This document shows, one piece after another, positions 16,606-25,766 of a DNA stretch of 49,708 nt. Source of the DNA: Candidatus Gastranaerophilales bacterium. GTDB lineage: Bacteria; Cyanobacteriota; Vampirovibrionia; Gastranaerophilales; Gastranaerophilaceae. The position numbers and the translations under genes were made by a program. Position 1 is the stretch's first letter; each line of letters starts with the position of its first letter. The DNA lies in NCBI GenBank assembly GCA_900770525.1, contig CAAHDT010000028.1, forward strand, positions 1-49,708, written 5' to 3'. Below the pieces are notes generated by a model. It was not told where the DNA came from, did not search any database, and saw only the letters and a list, made by a program, of their open reading frames with translations.

Positions 16606-18360
16606 GTGTTCGATAATTACTATACAAAATATGACAAAGCAGAAACATTTATCTCAATACTAAATGCCAATGATATCATAACTAGACTTCAACAAGATGT
16701 TAAAAGTCACAATATGACAGCAGAAAAATACGCCTATCTTTCTAAAGCGTACGTGTTTGCAAGCAAAAACAAAGAAGCTATAAAATATGCAAAAGAAGCA
16801 ATCAAAAAAGATAAAAATTATGCTTATGCTTACATTAGATTGGCATTTGTATATGCAAGAATGGGCAAAAAGAAAGAAGTATTGAAATACTGCGAACTTG
16901 CACATAACTTAGGACAAGATAATTATCTAAACTCTACATTTTATATAATATTTTACGATTTTTGCAATAAAGAAGAAGAAGCTAATAGGATATTAGACGA
17001 ACTTGAACTCAAAAATGACAACACGCCTGCATACTTATATAATCTAGGTTTTGTATACGATGTTGTAAAAAAAGATTACAATACCGCAGAATACTATTAT
17101 AGAAAAGCATTAGACGCAAATTATAAAGACAAATATAACTTATACACAAATCTTGCCAATTGCTATAGCGAGTTAAGAGATGTCGAAAATGCCGAAATGT
17201 TTGTCGATAAATGTCTTGAATTTAAAAAGACTGAAGATATGCTTGAAAAGAAAATCGATTGTCTATCATTCAAACAAGATTATGCTCAAGCTAAAAAACT
17301 AATAAAAGATTTATATAAAATATCAGACGATAAACAAACAGCCCTAATAAAACTTGCAATAGCGACGAGAGATTCAGGAGAAATTGAAAAAGCCTTTCGT
17401 TATTACAGGTTTGCGCTAAAAACAACGGAACCGACTGTCGCTCTTTATTATTCAATGGCATATTCTTACGAATGCATTGATAAATATCAAAAAGCAATCG
17501 AAGCTTACAAAAAAATACTTGATTTTGACAAAAAAGATGCTGAAACTTACGCAAACATTTCATATTGTTATTCTCAGTTGAAAGACAAAAATAATGCTGA
17601 AAAATATATTGATATAGCTTTAAAATATGATAAATCATCTTACATTTTCTATAGAAAAGCAAGAGTTCTCACTGAAATGCAAGATTATGACAAGGCTATC
17701 GAATTTTTTACAAAATCATTGGATTACGACCAAACGGATCTTGATTGCTATCAATGGATTTCTTACTGCTATTCTATGATGAAAAACTATGAAAAATCCC
17801 TTGAATACGCAAACAGAGCACTTATGCTCAACAATACCGAAGCTTATTCTTATTTCAGAAAGGCTTGGGCACTTCAAGAAATGGGAAAATATTCAGAATC
17901 AATCGAATTTTATCAAAAATGTATTGAATATGATGACAAATATATTGACGCATATGTAAATATCTCATATATTTACTCAAAAACAGGTGACCTAAAACAC
18001 TCAATGCTATACGCTAACAAAGCATTGTTGATAAACAAAGATTATGCCTACGCACACTACAGAAAAGCTTGGGTATTCCAAGAAACAGGTAAGTTTGAAG
18101 AAGCAATGGACGGCTACTCAAAAGCTATTGAACTTGACCCTACAGATATATACAATTACTTAGGAATAGCTTGCATATCCTTAAACACACAAGCAAACCT
18201 AAATGCTCTACTTTATGCAAACAAAGCGTTGTTAATTGATAGAAACTGCAGCGGAGCATATTATTATAAGAGCCTTGCACTAAGCAACCTCGGAAAAACT
18301 AAAGAAGCTGAACGAGCTTACTCGATAGCACTACAACTTGGTTACAATCCGTCTGTTTAA
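16606..18360 (+). CDS. Tetratricopeptide-repeat protein
   Basis: A 584-residue soluble protein made almost entirely of about 14-15 TPR units of 34 residues (for example AYAHYRKAWVFQETGKFEEA, then AMDGYSKAIELDPTD). TPRs form a superhelical scaffold for protein-protein contacts. No signal peptide, catalytic domain or membrane segment is visible, so it is probably a cytoplasmic adaptor. I chose the GTG at 16606 because GGAGAGG lies 5 bases upstream; an in-frame ATG at 16567 has no ribosome site. It ends tail to tail with comEC, overlapping 4 bases. Partners are unknown. Confidence 0.88.
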   Translation: MFDNYYTKYDKAETFISILNANDIITRLQQDVKSHNMTAEKYAYLSKAYVFASKNKEAIKYAKEAIKKDKNYAYAYIRLAFVYARMGKKKEVLKYCELAHNLGQDNYLNSTFYIIFYDFCNKEEEANRILDELELKNDNTPAYLYNLGFVYDVVKKDYNTAEYYYRKALDANYKDKYNLYTNLANCYSELRDVENAEMFVDKCLEFKKTEDMLEKKIDCLSFKQDYAQAKKLIKDLYKISDDKQTALIKLAIATRDSGEIEKAFRYYRFALKTTEPTVALYYSMAYSYECIDKYQKAIEAYKKILDFDKKDAETYANISYCYSQLKDKNNAEKYIDIALKYDKSSYIFYRKARVLTEMQDYDKAIEFFTKSLDYDQTDLDCYQWISYCYSMMKNYEKSLEYANRALMLNNTEAYSYFRKAWALQEMGKYSESIEFYQKCIEYDDKYIDAYVNISYIYSKTGDLKHSMLYANKALLINKDYAYAHYRKAWVFQETGKFEEAMDGYSKAIELDPTDIYNYLGIACISLNTQANLNALLYANKALLIDRNCSGAYYYKSLALSNLGKTKEAERAYSIALQLGYNPSV

Positions 18361-20747
18361 TAATTATACTTTTTAAACAATTCATATTTATGCGCAACAG
18401 TATTATACGTATATACGCCATAATTTTTAGAATTTACCGAAATTTTAACTGAATTATGCTTATCTGTGCGGTAAATATCAGTATTTCTGAGAGTATCTAA
18501 AGTCACTTTTGTAGGATGTCCAAATTTATTTTGACCTGTAGACACAATTGAAACATCAGGCTTCAAGGTGTTCAACATTTCATTAGACACAACACCGTTT
18601 GCCCCGTGGTGACCAACTTTTAGAACCTCAACTTTTGAAGAAGGAATTTTACCTTTGACAAATTCAAAAGCCTCTATACCTGCATCCCCCATAAATAATT
18701 CATCAAAATCATTATAAGAAAGAAGAGTTATTATAGAGTTTTCGTTATCATTTTTTAAAAAAGCCCTATATGTCTGAATTTTTAAGTCATTTTCCGAATA
18801 TATTTTCTCATTATTTTTAGCTAAAATAGGGGAAATATTCTTTTTCTTAAAAACTTCAAAAATATGTTTTGAAGTATAAGAATCAGCGACCATTGAATTT
18901 ATATATACATTTTTTATCTTCAAATTATTAATCAAATCAACCACACCGCCACAATGGTCATTGTCAAAATGGGTAATAATTAATCCCTCAATATTTTTTA
19001 TTCCACTATCTTTTAAGTACTTTAAAATTATAACTTTTGCCTGAGAAGAGCCTCCATTATAGGCTGCTTTTCCGGTATCAATTATAAAATATTTATTCTT
19101 AGGAGTTTTTATCAAAAACGCATCAGCATTCTGTACATCAAACGCTATAACCTCAAGGTTATCGTTCCTTATAGGGATAACCGAAATAATTAATATCAAT
19201 AAGCACGCACAAGATATAATTATTTTCCTTTTAGAAAAACCTGACTTAAACATCAACGTAATAGCCAAAATTGCTATATAAAAAATTATTATTTGCAAAA
19301 CGGACGGATGAGTTGTAGTTAACAAAGAATATGGTAAATTTGAAAAGAAATTAGACAACCATACAAGTACGATTAGAAAATATTTCAACACAAAATCACT
19401 TACCATACAAACAAAATCTGCTATAGGGTTAAAAATCGCAAGTACAGAACTAACAAAACCTCCAAAACTTATTACACTCAAAAATGGCATAATTGAAATA
19501 TTAGCGAACACTGAATATGTACTAAAACTATTAAAATAAAACATTTGAATAGGAGCTACCCAAATTTGAGCAACAATCGGAATAAGAATTTCTGCACACA
19601 ACCAATCAGGAATTTTCCATTCATGCATATACTTCATTACAACATTCGCTGTCGTAAGCAAACCAAACGTCACAATAAAAGACAATTGAAACCCGACATC
19701 ATTTATAAAAGCAGGATTATAAATTAACATCAAAGCTGCGACAAAAGATAAAAGGGAAACACTATGAGAATCTCTATCAATAAGCTTTCCTGCAAGCACA
19801 AACAACAACATTAAAGCGGCTCTAATAACAGAAGCTCCAAGCCCAGTCATCAAAGTATACAAAATAACAACGCCCATGCCGGAAACAACAATAAATTTAA
19901 ATGGCACCCTCAAACGTTTCAAAATAAAATACCAAAAACCATATATGAAAGCTACATTCATCCCGGATGCAGCAAGAATATGCAAAAGTCCTGAGTTTTT
20001 AAAAGTGTCTTTTATATAATCCGGTGGAGCAACCGCATCATCACCAAAAACAATTCCGCCCAAAATCTCTAAGTAAGGACTCTTCAAATACTTTGAATGC
20101 GCTGCAATAATACGATTTCTGGTATTATTAAGTTCTTGCATAAATCGCCATTTAGGCGAAAGTTTTCTGTCAACTTTAACACAATCAATATTTTCTGCAT
20201 AAAAAACCGTATACGTTTTAAAATTTCTCAAATAATGCCCGTAATCAAATTGAGATGGATTACTAGCTTTAAACGGACGTCTTAATTTTCCACTTATTTT
20301 ATATGTATTTCCAATATTTAGGTTTGAAAAATCCCCCTCAACAGACTGAAGATTTACTAGAGTTTTCCCTTTAATATCTTTATCGTTAAATTTTTCAACT
20401 TCAAAGAAAAATTTAGTCTTTTCTCTTACATTGCTATTCGGAATTGAAACAATTTGCCCGACAACAGTTCCCTGCTCAGGGGCAAGTTCAACCAAACCAT
20501 CTGAACTCTTTATTCTTAATGCAGCATTAAAAAAGCCCAAATAAAAAATCATTCCCCAAAGTAATATATACTTATAAGAAACATATTTTTTCAAAACAAG
20601 CAAGATTAAAAAGACAGTGACAATTGCCGAAATTTGCAAAATACAGTTATTAAAAAATGCTAATATCCCAGACATAAAAAATATTGCTGTCACAAACATC
20701 AATACATTTTTATTCTGTATAGTTTCGGAAATCGTTTCTTTTAGCAA
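18357..20747 (-). CDS. comEC: ComEC/Rec2 DNA-uptake channel
   Basis: A 796-residue inner-membrane protein thought to move single-stranded DNA into the cytoplasm during natural transformation. N-terminal helices are followed by a DUF4131-type soluble region (about 75-200), the Competence domain with many helices (about 220-510) including GLLHILAASGMNVAFIYG, and a C-terminal metallo-beta-lactamase domain (about 530-780) with THFDNDHCGG and VGHHGANG motifs. The full three-part layout is present. The start codon is TTG, 3 bases after the rpiB stop, with GGAAAAG as a weak ribosome site. With PilT and RecF/RadA in the window it suggests competence. Confidence 0.95.
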   Translation of the reverse strand: MLKETISETIQNKNVLMFVTAIFFMSGILAFFNNCILQISAIVTVFLILLVLKKYVSYKYILLWGMIFYLGFFNAALRIKSSDGLVELAPEQGTVVGQIVSIPNSNVREKTKFFFEVEKFNDKDIKGKTLVNLQSVEGDFSNLNIGNTYKISGKLRRPFKASNPSQFDYGHYLRNFKTYTVFYAENIDCVKVDRKLSPKWRFMQELNNTRNRIIAAHSKYLKSPYLEILGGIVFGDDAVAPPDYIKDTFKNSGLLHILAASGMNVAFIYGFWYFILKRLRVPFKFIVVSGMGVVILYTLMTGLGASVIRAALMLLFVLAGKLIDRDSHSVSLLSFVAALMLIYNPAFINDVGFQLSFIVTFGLLTTANVVMKYMHEWKIPDWLCAEILIPIVAQIWVAPIQMFYFNSFSTYSVFANISIMPFLSVISFGGFVSSVLAIFNPIADFVCMVSDFVLKYFLIVLVWLSNFFSNLPYSLLTTTHPSVLQIIIFYIAILAITLMFKSGFSKRKIIISCACLLILIISVIPIRNDNLEVIAFDVQNADAFLIKTPKNKYFIIDTGKAAYNGGSSQAKVIILKYLKDSGIKNIEGLIITHFDNDHCGGVVDLINNLKIKNVYINSMVADSYTSKHIFEVFKKKNISPILAKNNEKIYSENDLKIQTYRAFLKNDNENSIITLLSYNDFDELFMGDAGIEAFEFVKGKIPSSKVEVLKVGHHGANGVVSNEMLNTLKPDVSIVSTGQNKFGHPTKVTLDTLRNTDIYRTDKHNSVKISVNSKNYGVYTYNTVAHKYELFKKYNY

Positions 20748-20750
20748 TTT

Positions 20751-21182
20751 TTACTTTTCCAACATATTAATTCTTCTAATATGACGTTCTCCATTAGAAA
20801 ATTCAGTTCTAAGCCAAACATCAACAATATCTAATGCCAACTTATCTCCAATTGCGCGAGCCCCAAGACAAAGAACATTAGAGTCGTTATGTTCTCTTGT
20901 TGCATGAGCCGAAAACGTATCTGAGCACAATGCAGCACGAACACCCTTAACCTTGTTCGCCGCAATACTCATTCCAATGCCTGTTCCACAAACAAGAATT
21001 CCTCTGTCAAATTCACCACTTGCAACAGAATTTGCTACAACTTTTGCATATATCGGGTAGTCGCAAGAATTTGTATCATATGTCCCAAAATCTTTGTACT
21101 CATAACCATTTTTTTCAAGAAAATCTATTATTTCTTTTTTATAATCAAATCCACCGTGGTCGGCTCCAATTGCTATTCTCAT
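20751..21182 (-). CDS. rpiB: Ribose-5-phosphate isomerase B
   Basis: Interconverts ribose 5-phosphate and ribulose 5-phosphate in the non-oxidative pentose-phosphate pathway. The RpiB/LacAB signature is clear: MRIAIGADHGGFDYK at the start, SCDYPIYA, then GILVCGTGIGMSIAANK with the active-site Cys, and HNDSNVLCLGARAIG. I start at the internal ATG (21182) because GGAGTG precedes it and the family begins there, giving 143 residues. A longer frame to 21242 runs into the promoter region. comEC follows 3 bases later, so the two are co-transcribed. Confidence 0.96.
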   Translation of the reverse strand: MRIAIGADHGGFDYKKEIIDFLEKNGYEYKDFGTYDTNSCDYPIYAKVVANSVASGEFDRGILVCGTGIGMSIAANKVKGVRAALCSDTFSAHATREHNDSNVLCLGARAIGDKLALDIVDVWLRTEFSNGERHIRRINMLEK

Positions 21183-21290
21183 ATTAACACTCCTTTGATT
21201 GAATAATATCACAAATCTTATATTTTTAATACTTTTTACCATATTTTTGTGTTAACTTATAATAATATAAAATGCCAAGAGGAGTAAAAA

Positions 21291-21761
21291 ATGCTAAGAC
21301 AAGCTACAGAAAAAGATATTGCAAGGATTTCCGAAATAATTGTATTCACTAAACGCACAACATATAGAGATATTTTTAAAAATGACGAAGTATCTTTTAA
21401 TGTAATTCAAGTCCTTAGCGAAGCTGAAAAACTAAAAAAAACAGGAGAATTGGACAATATTTACGTATATGATGACGGCATCGTAAAAGGGATGATTTAT
21501 GCATTTTTCAATGAGTCTGAAATTGAACTTAATGAATTTTATGTAGACCCGTTCTTCCAAAGAGAAGGTATCGGTTCATATATCTTAAATTCACTTATTT
21601 CGAAAGCAAAAAAACTAAAAAAACCGGTGGAACTCTGGGTATTGGAAGAAAACGCTTACGCCAGAGCTTATTACGAAAAATTCGGATTTAAATACATGAA
21701 CATAAGAAAAGAATTTGAAACGACAGGACACTATATTCTGCGTTACCGCTTGGATGTCTAG
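21291..21761 (+). CDS. GNAT-family N-acetyltransferase
   Basis: A 156-residue cytoplasmic acetyltransferase. The acetyl-CoA site is visible as FYVDPFFQREGIGSYIL (residues about 83-99, RxxGxG-type loop), followed by VLEENAYARAYYEKFGFKY, the usual motif B ending of this family (RimI/PhnO-like). GAGGAG lies before the ATG. It is a single gene ending 10 bases from the convergent queE. The substrate cannot be told from the sequence. Confidence 0.9.
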   Translation: MLRQATEKDIARISEIIVFTKRTTYRDIFKNDEVSFNVIQVLSEAEKLKKTGELDNIYVYDDGIVKGMIYAFFNESEIELNEFYVDPFFQREGIGSYILNSLISKAKKLKKPVELWVLEENAYARAYYEKFGFKYMNIRKEFETTGHYILRYRLDV

Positions 21762-21771
21762 CAATCCGAAG

Positions 21772-22446
21772 CTATTCGACCCCTAAAAATTTATGCATTT
21801 GGGGAATAATTCGAACTTTATCATATTTTTTACGAAATTTAAAAAAAACAGATTCGATATCCTTAGTCTTGTCATAGAAATTATCACCGGACATTTCAGG
21901 TTGCAAAATCAATTCAAAAGAATATTTTTTAGCCAAAGAAATCGCCTTATCTATTTCCTCGTCACTTATTCTTGAGTTAAAAACAACTTTGGCAAAAAGT
22001 TCTTTTTGTGATGCTATTTTAAAAAACTCGTCAAAAACATCGACCGGAATATCTTCTTTTGTTGCAGATAAAAGCTTTATGTCAGCAGAAACGATATCCA
22101 CATAATCAATAATTTCATTCAACTGTTTTGCTAAAGTTGCATTTGTTTCCAAATAAATTTTATGTCCGCTAATTTTAGCCAACGGCAAAAACTCTTTTAA
22201 AAATGCAACAGACACCAACGGTTCTCCGCCCGTCAACGATAAAACCTGATTTTCACCATATGTATTTACTTTTTCAATAAGCTCTTGAGGAGTGTAGCTC
22301 TTTGACTTTGAAGTTTCAAAATCGGTATCACAATATGCACAATGTAAATTGCACCCGCAAAATCTTATAAACAACTGCTGTTCTCCAATATGAGGCCCTT
22401 CTCCTTGGATTGACTGAAATATTTCTCTTATGTTTGCTTTATTCAT
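21772..22446 (-). CDS. queE: 7-carboxy-7-deazaguanine synthase QueE (radical SAM)
   Basis: Makes the 7-deazaguanine core of queuosine from CPH4. At 224 residues it is a compact radical SAM enzyme. The N terminus has REIFQSIQGEGPHIGEQQLFIR, then the cluster motif CGCNLHCAYCDT (CxxxCxxC, about 31-42), then LSLTGGEPLV, the SAM-binding GGE motif. It starts 8 bases inside the end of the dnaJ-like gene upstream, indicating coupling. QueF is at 9934-10833; QueC and QueD are not in the window. Confidence 0.94.
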   Translation of the reverse strand: MNKANIREIFQSIQGEGPHIGEQQLFIRFCGCNLHCAYCDTDFETSKSKSYTPQELIEKVNTYGENQVLSLTGGEPLVSVAFLKEFLPLAKISGHKIYLETNATLAKQLNEIIDYVDIVSADIKLLSATKEDIPVDVFDEFFKIASQKELFAKVVFNSRISDEEIDKAISLAKKYSFELILQPEMSGDNFYDKTKDIESVFFKFRKKYDKVRIIPQMHKFLGVE

Positions 22447-23512
22447 TTTTATCTTTATCTCTAACGCTATTTTGTGACATTTTTTTCAATTTCTCATACA
22501 TTTTAACCTCATCAGGGGTCAACACTTTGGGAATTTGAATTTCTACTGTAACTATCATATCACCAAATTTTCCATTTGACTCAATTCCTTGGTTAGCAAG
22601 TCTGAATTTTTGTCCGGAATGAGTATTCGGGGGAATTGTCAGCTTAACATACCCATTCATAACCGGAACAGATATTTTCCCGCCTAAAACAGCTTCATAT
22701 GGAGAAATAGGAATTCTACATAATAAATCAGAACCGTTAACTTGAATATTACTGTCTTTTTCTATTTTGACAGTAATATAAAGATTTCCGTCACTTCCAC
22801 CATAAAATCCAGGATTACCTTCGTTTTGCAATCTTAATTTTGTATTATTTTTTATGCCTGACGGGATTTTTACGGTAATTCTTTTGTGCAACGAGTATTC
22901 ACCTGTTCCATTACAACAGGCACATTTTGTACCATTGATAAATTTTCGTCCTTTACAATTTGGGCAAACTTCCTTATGCATAATATTTAACAGACGTTCT
23001 GTACCGTGAATTGACTCTTCTAACGTCACTGAAATATCTGTGTAAATATCTGTTCCATTTTTAGTTTTAGGTTTTCTTTTCTTGAAATCATGATGTTTAA
23101 CGATATCGTCAAGGATTGAACCAATTGACTCTCTAAAAAATTTCTGCCTATAATGAGCATTGCTATCAGATTTTTGTTCTTTTTCGGATAAATCTTTATT
23201 TTCGTCGAAAGATGATTGTTTACTTTTTGGTGGCTCTGAGTGTTGAACGGATTCTTGTTTTTCAGTTCTTTTGTTTTTCGGAGTTGTATAGTAACCGTTC
23301 ACCATATTATAATTTTTGCGCTTTTGTTTATCAGACAATGTTTCGTAAGCTTCCTGAATATCCTTGAACTTTTTAATACTATCAGGAGCTTTATTTATAT
23401 CCGGATGATATTTTCTGGCAAGTTTTCTGTAAGCCGTTTTAACCTCTACGAACTCACTATCAGGCGTCACTCCCAAAATTTCATAGTAATTTTTGTCTGT
23501 TTTTATATTCAT
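22439..23512 (-). CDS. DnaJ-like co-chaperone with a reduced zinc-finger region
   Basis: A 357-residue J-domain protein. Residues about 8-70 form the J domain with the HPD motif (RKYHPDINK), which stimulates DnaK ATPase. A polar linker (75-145) follows. The Cys-rich part has only CPNCKGR and CACCNGTG, that is two CxxC motifs (one zinc site), whereas standard DnaJ has four. C-terminal substrate-binding domains (about 200-345) include VKIPSGIKNNTKLRL, GGSDGNLYITVKI and LTIPPNTHSGQKFRL. Overlap with queE suggests one operon. It may act as a specialised DnaJ or CbpA-like partner. Confidence 0.92.
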   Translation of the reverse strand: MNIKTDKNYYEILGVTPDSEFVEVKTAYRKLARKYHPDINKAPDSIKKFKDIQEAYETLSDKQKRKNYNMVNGYYTTPKNKRTEKQESVQHSEPPKSKQSSFDENKDLSEKEQKSDSNAHYRQKFFRESIGSILDDIVKHHDFKKRKPKTKNGTDIYTDISVTLEESIHGTERLLNIMHKEVCPNCKGRKFINGTKCACCNGTGEYSLHKRITVKIPSGIKNNTKLRLQNEGNPGFYGGSDGNLYITVKIEKDSNIQVNGSDLLCRIPISPYEAVLGGKISVPVMNGYVKLTIPPNTHSGQKFRLANQGIESNGKFGDMIVTVEIQIPKVLTPDEVKMYEKLKKMSQNSVRDKDKNE

Positions 23513-23632
23513 ACCTCTATTTATAATAATGATTTTACATTTTTCAACCCTATAAATACTTATTTATGATTGCAAATATTTATAACTAACTGTTTATGGT
23601 AAAATATTCACACATAATAAGGAGAAAAAACA

Positions 23633-24964
23633 ATGCTATCAAACTTGGTATCATCACACGGCGTATTTATTTCAGGAGCAATTCTTCTGATAGCTTATAT
23701 TTTCATCGCAATGGAAAAAATTCAAAAATCCGTTGTTGCACTTTTAGGTGCAGCAGCAACCCTATTGTTAGGGCTACTCCCGTTTAAAGGGTACATAAAT
23801 CAAGAAACAGGAACATACGTAAAAGCCGTTTTTGATTATATTGAATTTGATGTAATTTTTCTCTTAATAGGCATGATGATTATAGTAAGTATTGCAAGTA
23901 AAAGCGGAGTATTCAAATGGATTGCAATAAAACTTCTACACCTGACAAAAGGACACCCAAAACGTGTATTATTTACGCTTGCAGCATTTACGGCTATTGC
24001 ATCAGCTTTTTTAGATAACGTAACAACCGTCGTCTTAATCATGCCGGTTACTTTTGTAATCGCAAAAGAATTTGACACAGACCCAATACCATTTTTAATA
24101 ACAGAAGTTATTGCTTCAAACATTGGCGGAACCGCAACATTAATCGGAGATCCGCCAAACATCATAATCGGAACAAGAGCAGGCTTGAGCTTTTTAGATT
24201 TTCTATTAGAATTAACTGATATTGTAACAATAATTTTCATTGTAGTTGTATCCGTTCTAATATTTATGTTCAGAAAAGGTCTAACAGCAACACCTGAAAA
24301 AATGGCACATATCGCTAAACTGGATAACTCCAAAACAATCACTGACTACGGCCTGATGATTCGTTCAATGATTACGTTATTCCTTGTTATTTTAGGATTT
24401 ATCACACACGATATTACGCATATTGCCGCATATGTTTTTGCACTTGCCGGAGCAAGTTTCTTACTTATTTTTGAAAAACCGAAAGAAATCTACAAAGAAG
24501 TTGAATGGCTTACAATCTTCTTCTTTGTCGGCTTATTCATCATAATTGGCGGGTTTGAAGCTAACGGAGGAATATCATTCTTAGCAAACAAATTAATAGA
24601 ACTAACTCACGGCAGCCTTACTGCAGCAACGATGCTAATATTATGGGGTTCAGGAATTTTATCAGGCATCATCGATAATATTCCGTACACTGCAACAATG
24701 GCACCTTTAATCGACCAAGTTCAACACGTTATACCTTATACGGGAAGCGGACACAATCCAATGTGGTGGGCTTTATCCCTCGGTGCCTGCCTTGGTGGAA
24801 ACTTCACTCTTATTGGAGCTGCTGCAAATGTTCTTGTCAGTGAAACGGCAACCGCTAAAGGATATCCGATTTCGTTTATGAGATTTTTAAAATACGGTGC
24901 ACTCACTACATTTATTTCTTTGATAATTTGTTCTGTATACTTGTATTTCAAGTACTTGACATAA
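23633..24964 (+). CDS. ArsB/NhaD-type ion permease
   Basis: A 443-residue inner-membrane protein with about 11-12 helices, of the ion transporter superfamily (ArsB, NhaD, P protein, DASS). Conserved parts include LDNVTTVVLIMPV near 125-137, SNIGGTATLIGDPPNIIIG (about 162-180), and the repeated counterpart GIIDNIPYTATMAPLI with LGGNFTLIGAAANVL near the end, marking the inverted repeat of the fold. It could move arsenite, Na+/H+ or dicarboxylates; no ars genes are adjacent, so an ion or organic-anion role is open. AAGGAG precedes the ATG. Confidence 0.88.
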   Translation: MLSNLVSSHGVFISGAILLIAYIFIAMEKIQKSVVALLGAAATLLLGLLPFKGYINQETGTYVKAVFDYIEFDVIFLLIGMMIIVSIASKSGVFKWIAIKLLHLTKGHPKRVLFTLAAFTAIASAFLDNVTTVVLIMPVTFVIAKEFDTDPIPFLITEVIASNIGGTATLIGDPPNIIIGTRAGLSFLDFLLELTDIVTIIFIVVVSVLIFMFRKGLTATPEKMAHIAKLDNSKTITDYGLMIRSMITLFLVILGFITHDITHIAAYVFALAGASFLLIFEKPKEIYKEVEWLTIFFFVGLFIIIGGFEANGGISFLANKLIELTHGSLTAATMLILWGSGILSGIIDNIPYTATMAPLIDQVQHVIPYTGSGHNPMWWALSLGACLGGNFTLIGAAANVLVSETATAKGYPISFMRFLKYGALTTFISLIICSVYLYFKYLT

Positions 24965-24993
24965 GTTAAAAAAATCGTAAAATATTGTATAAT
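24956..24993 (+). promoter_or_regulatory. Promoter of the MshEN-like gene, overlapping the permease stop
   Basis: A perfect TTGACA (24956-24961) overlaps the stop codon region of the permease gene. TAAAAT (24978-24983) is 16 bases downstream, and a second -10-like TATAAT is at 24988-24993. Confidence 0.65.
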
Positions 24994-25016
24994 GTGCTTT
25001 GTAAAAGAGGTTAATT

Positions 25017-25766
25017 ATGAAGAGAAATATATTTAAACTTTTTATAAATAAATTATTATCTTATCCGCTATGGGTTAAACAGGCTGTATATTACCGTCTA
25101 TACCAAAACATGAAAGAAAACCACTGCGAACGATATGTTATCAAGAATATTGATTATATATTGTCAATGCATGCACCTGTTTTAACAGCGCAGGGGAAAA
25201 ATGAGCTCTGGGATAAATCTTGCGGTTTAGACAGCAATATTTATAACTTTTTAAAGTTTGCACATAGCGGATACACTATCCTTGAAATATCTCTTAATAT
25301 GTTTTTATCAATTGAAGAAGTTTCAAAGTATTATATTTTCTGCTTAGAACAAAATTATATCGAAGCGCCGGACTCTGAAGAAATTTATGCTATGGCAGGA
25401 TTCATTGCCGGCAAATTTCCAACAGGCGACTACTTCCTTAAAAACGGTTCAATCACAATAGACCAATTAGATATTGCAATAGCTGAACAGAAAAAAATGG
25501 AAGATAGAGGTCAACACGAACTTATCGGGAAAATATTAATTAAACTCGGATACATAACTCAAGAAAGCGTTCGAACATTATTTAAGCTTAAAGCAGATTC
25601 CAAGAAAAGATTTGTTCTTGACCCTGAAATATATCCGACCGGAGAGGTTTCTAACCCAGATATAAAAGAACTTGAAGCTCAAATTAATGAACTAAAAAAA
25701 GAAAATAAAGCATTAAAACAAGTTATTTCTAAAATTGGAGAAACGGTAAAAAGATATGATAATTAA
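25017..25766 (+). CDS. Free-standing MshEN-like domain protein with C-terminal coiled coil
   Basis: A 249-residue soluble protein of unknown role. Residues about 134-192 carry two tandem motifs resembling the MshEN/GspE_N fold: PTGDYFLKNGSITIDQLDIA then LIGKILIKLGYITQESVR. Each fits the LGxxLxxxGxI-x4-L pattern that in MshE-type ATPases binds c-di-GMP. The first motif lacks the Arg-Leu that opens the consensus, so ligand binding is uncertain. Residues 214-243 form a Lys/Glu coiled coil. Residues 1-130 are helical and unrecognised. There is no ATPase domain. It has its own promoter and overlaps the asparaginase gene by 11 bases. GAGG precedes the ATG. Confidence 0.8.
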   Translation: MKRNIFKLFINKLLSYPLWVKQAVYYRLYQNMKENHCERYVIKNIDYILSMHAPVLTAQGKNELWDKSCGLDSNIYNFLKFAHSGYTILEISLNMFLSIEEVSKYYIFCLEQNYIEAPDSEEIYAMAGFIAGKFPTGDYFLKNGSITIDQLDIAIAEQKKMEDRGQHELIGKILIKLGYITQESVRTLFKLKADSKKRFVLDPEIYPTGEVSNPDIKELEAQINELKKENKALKQVISKIGETVKRYDN

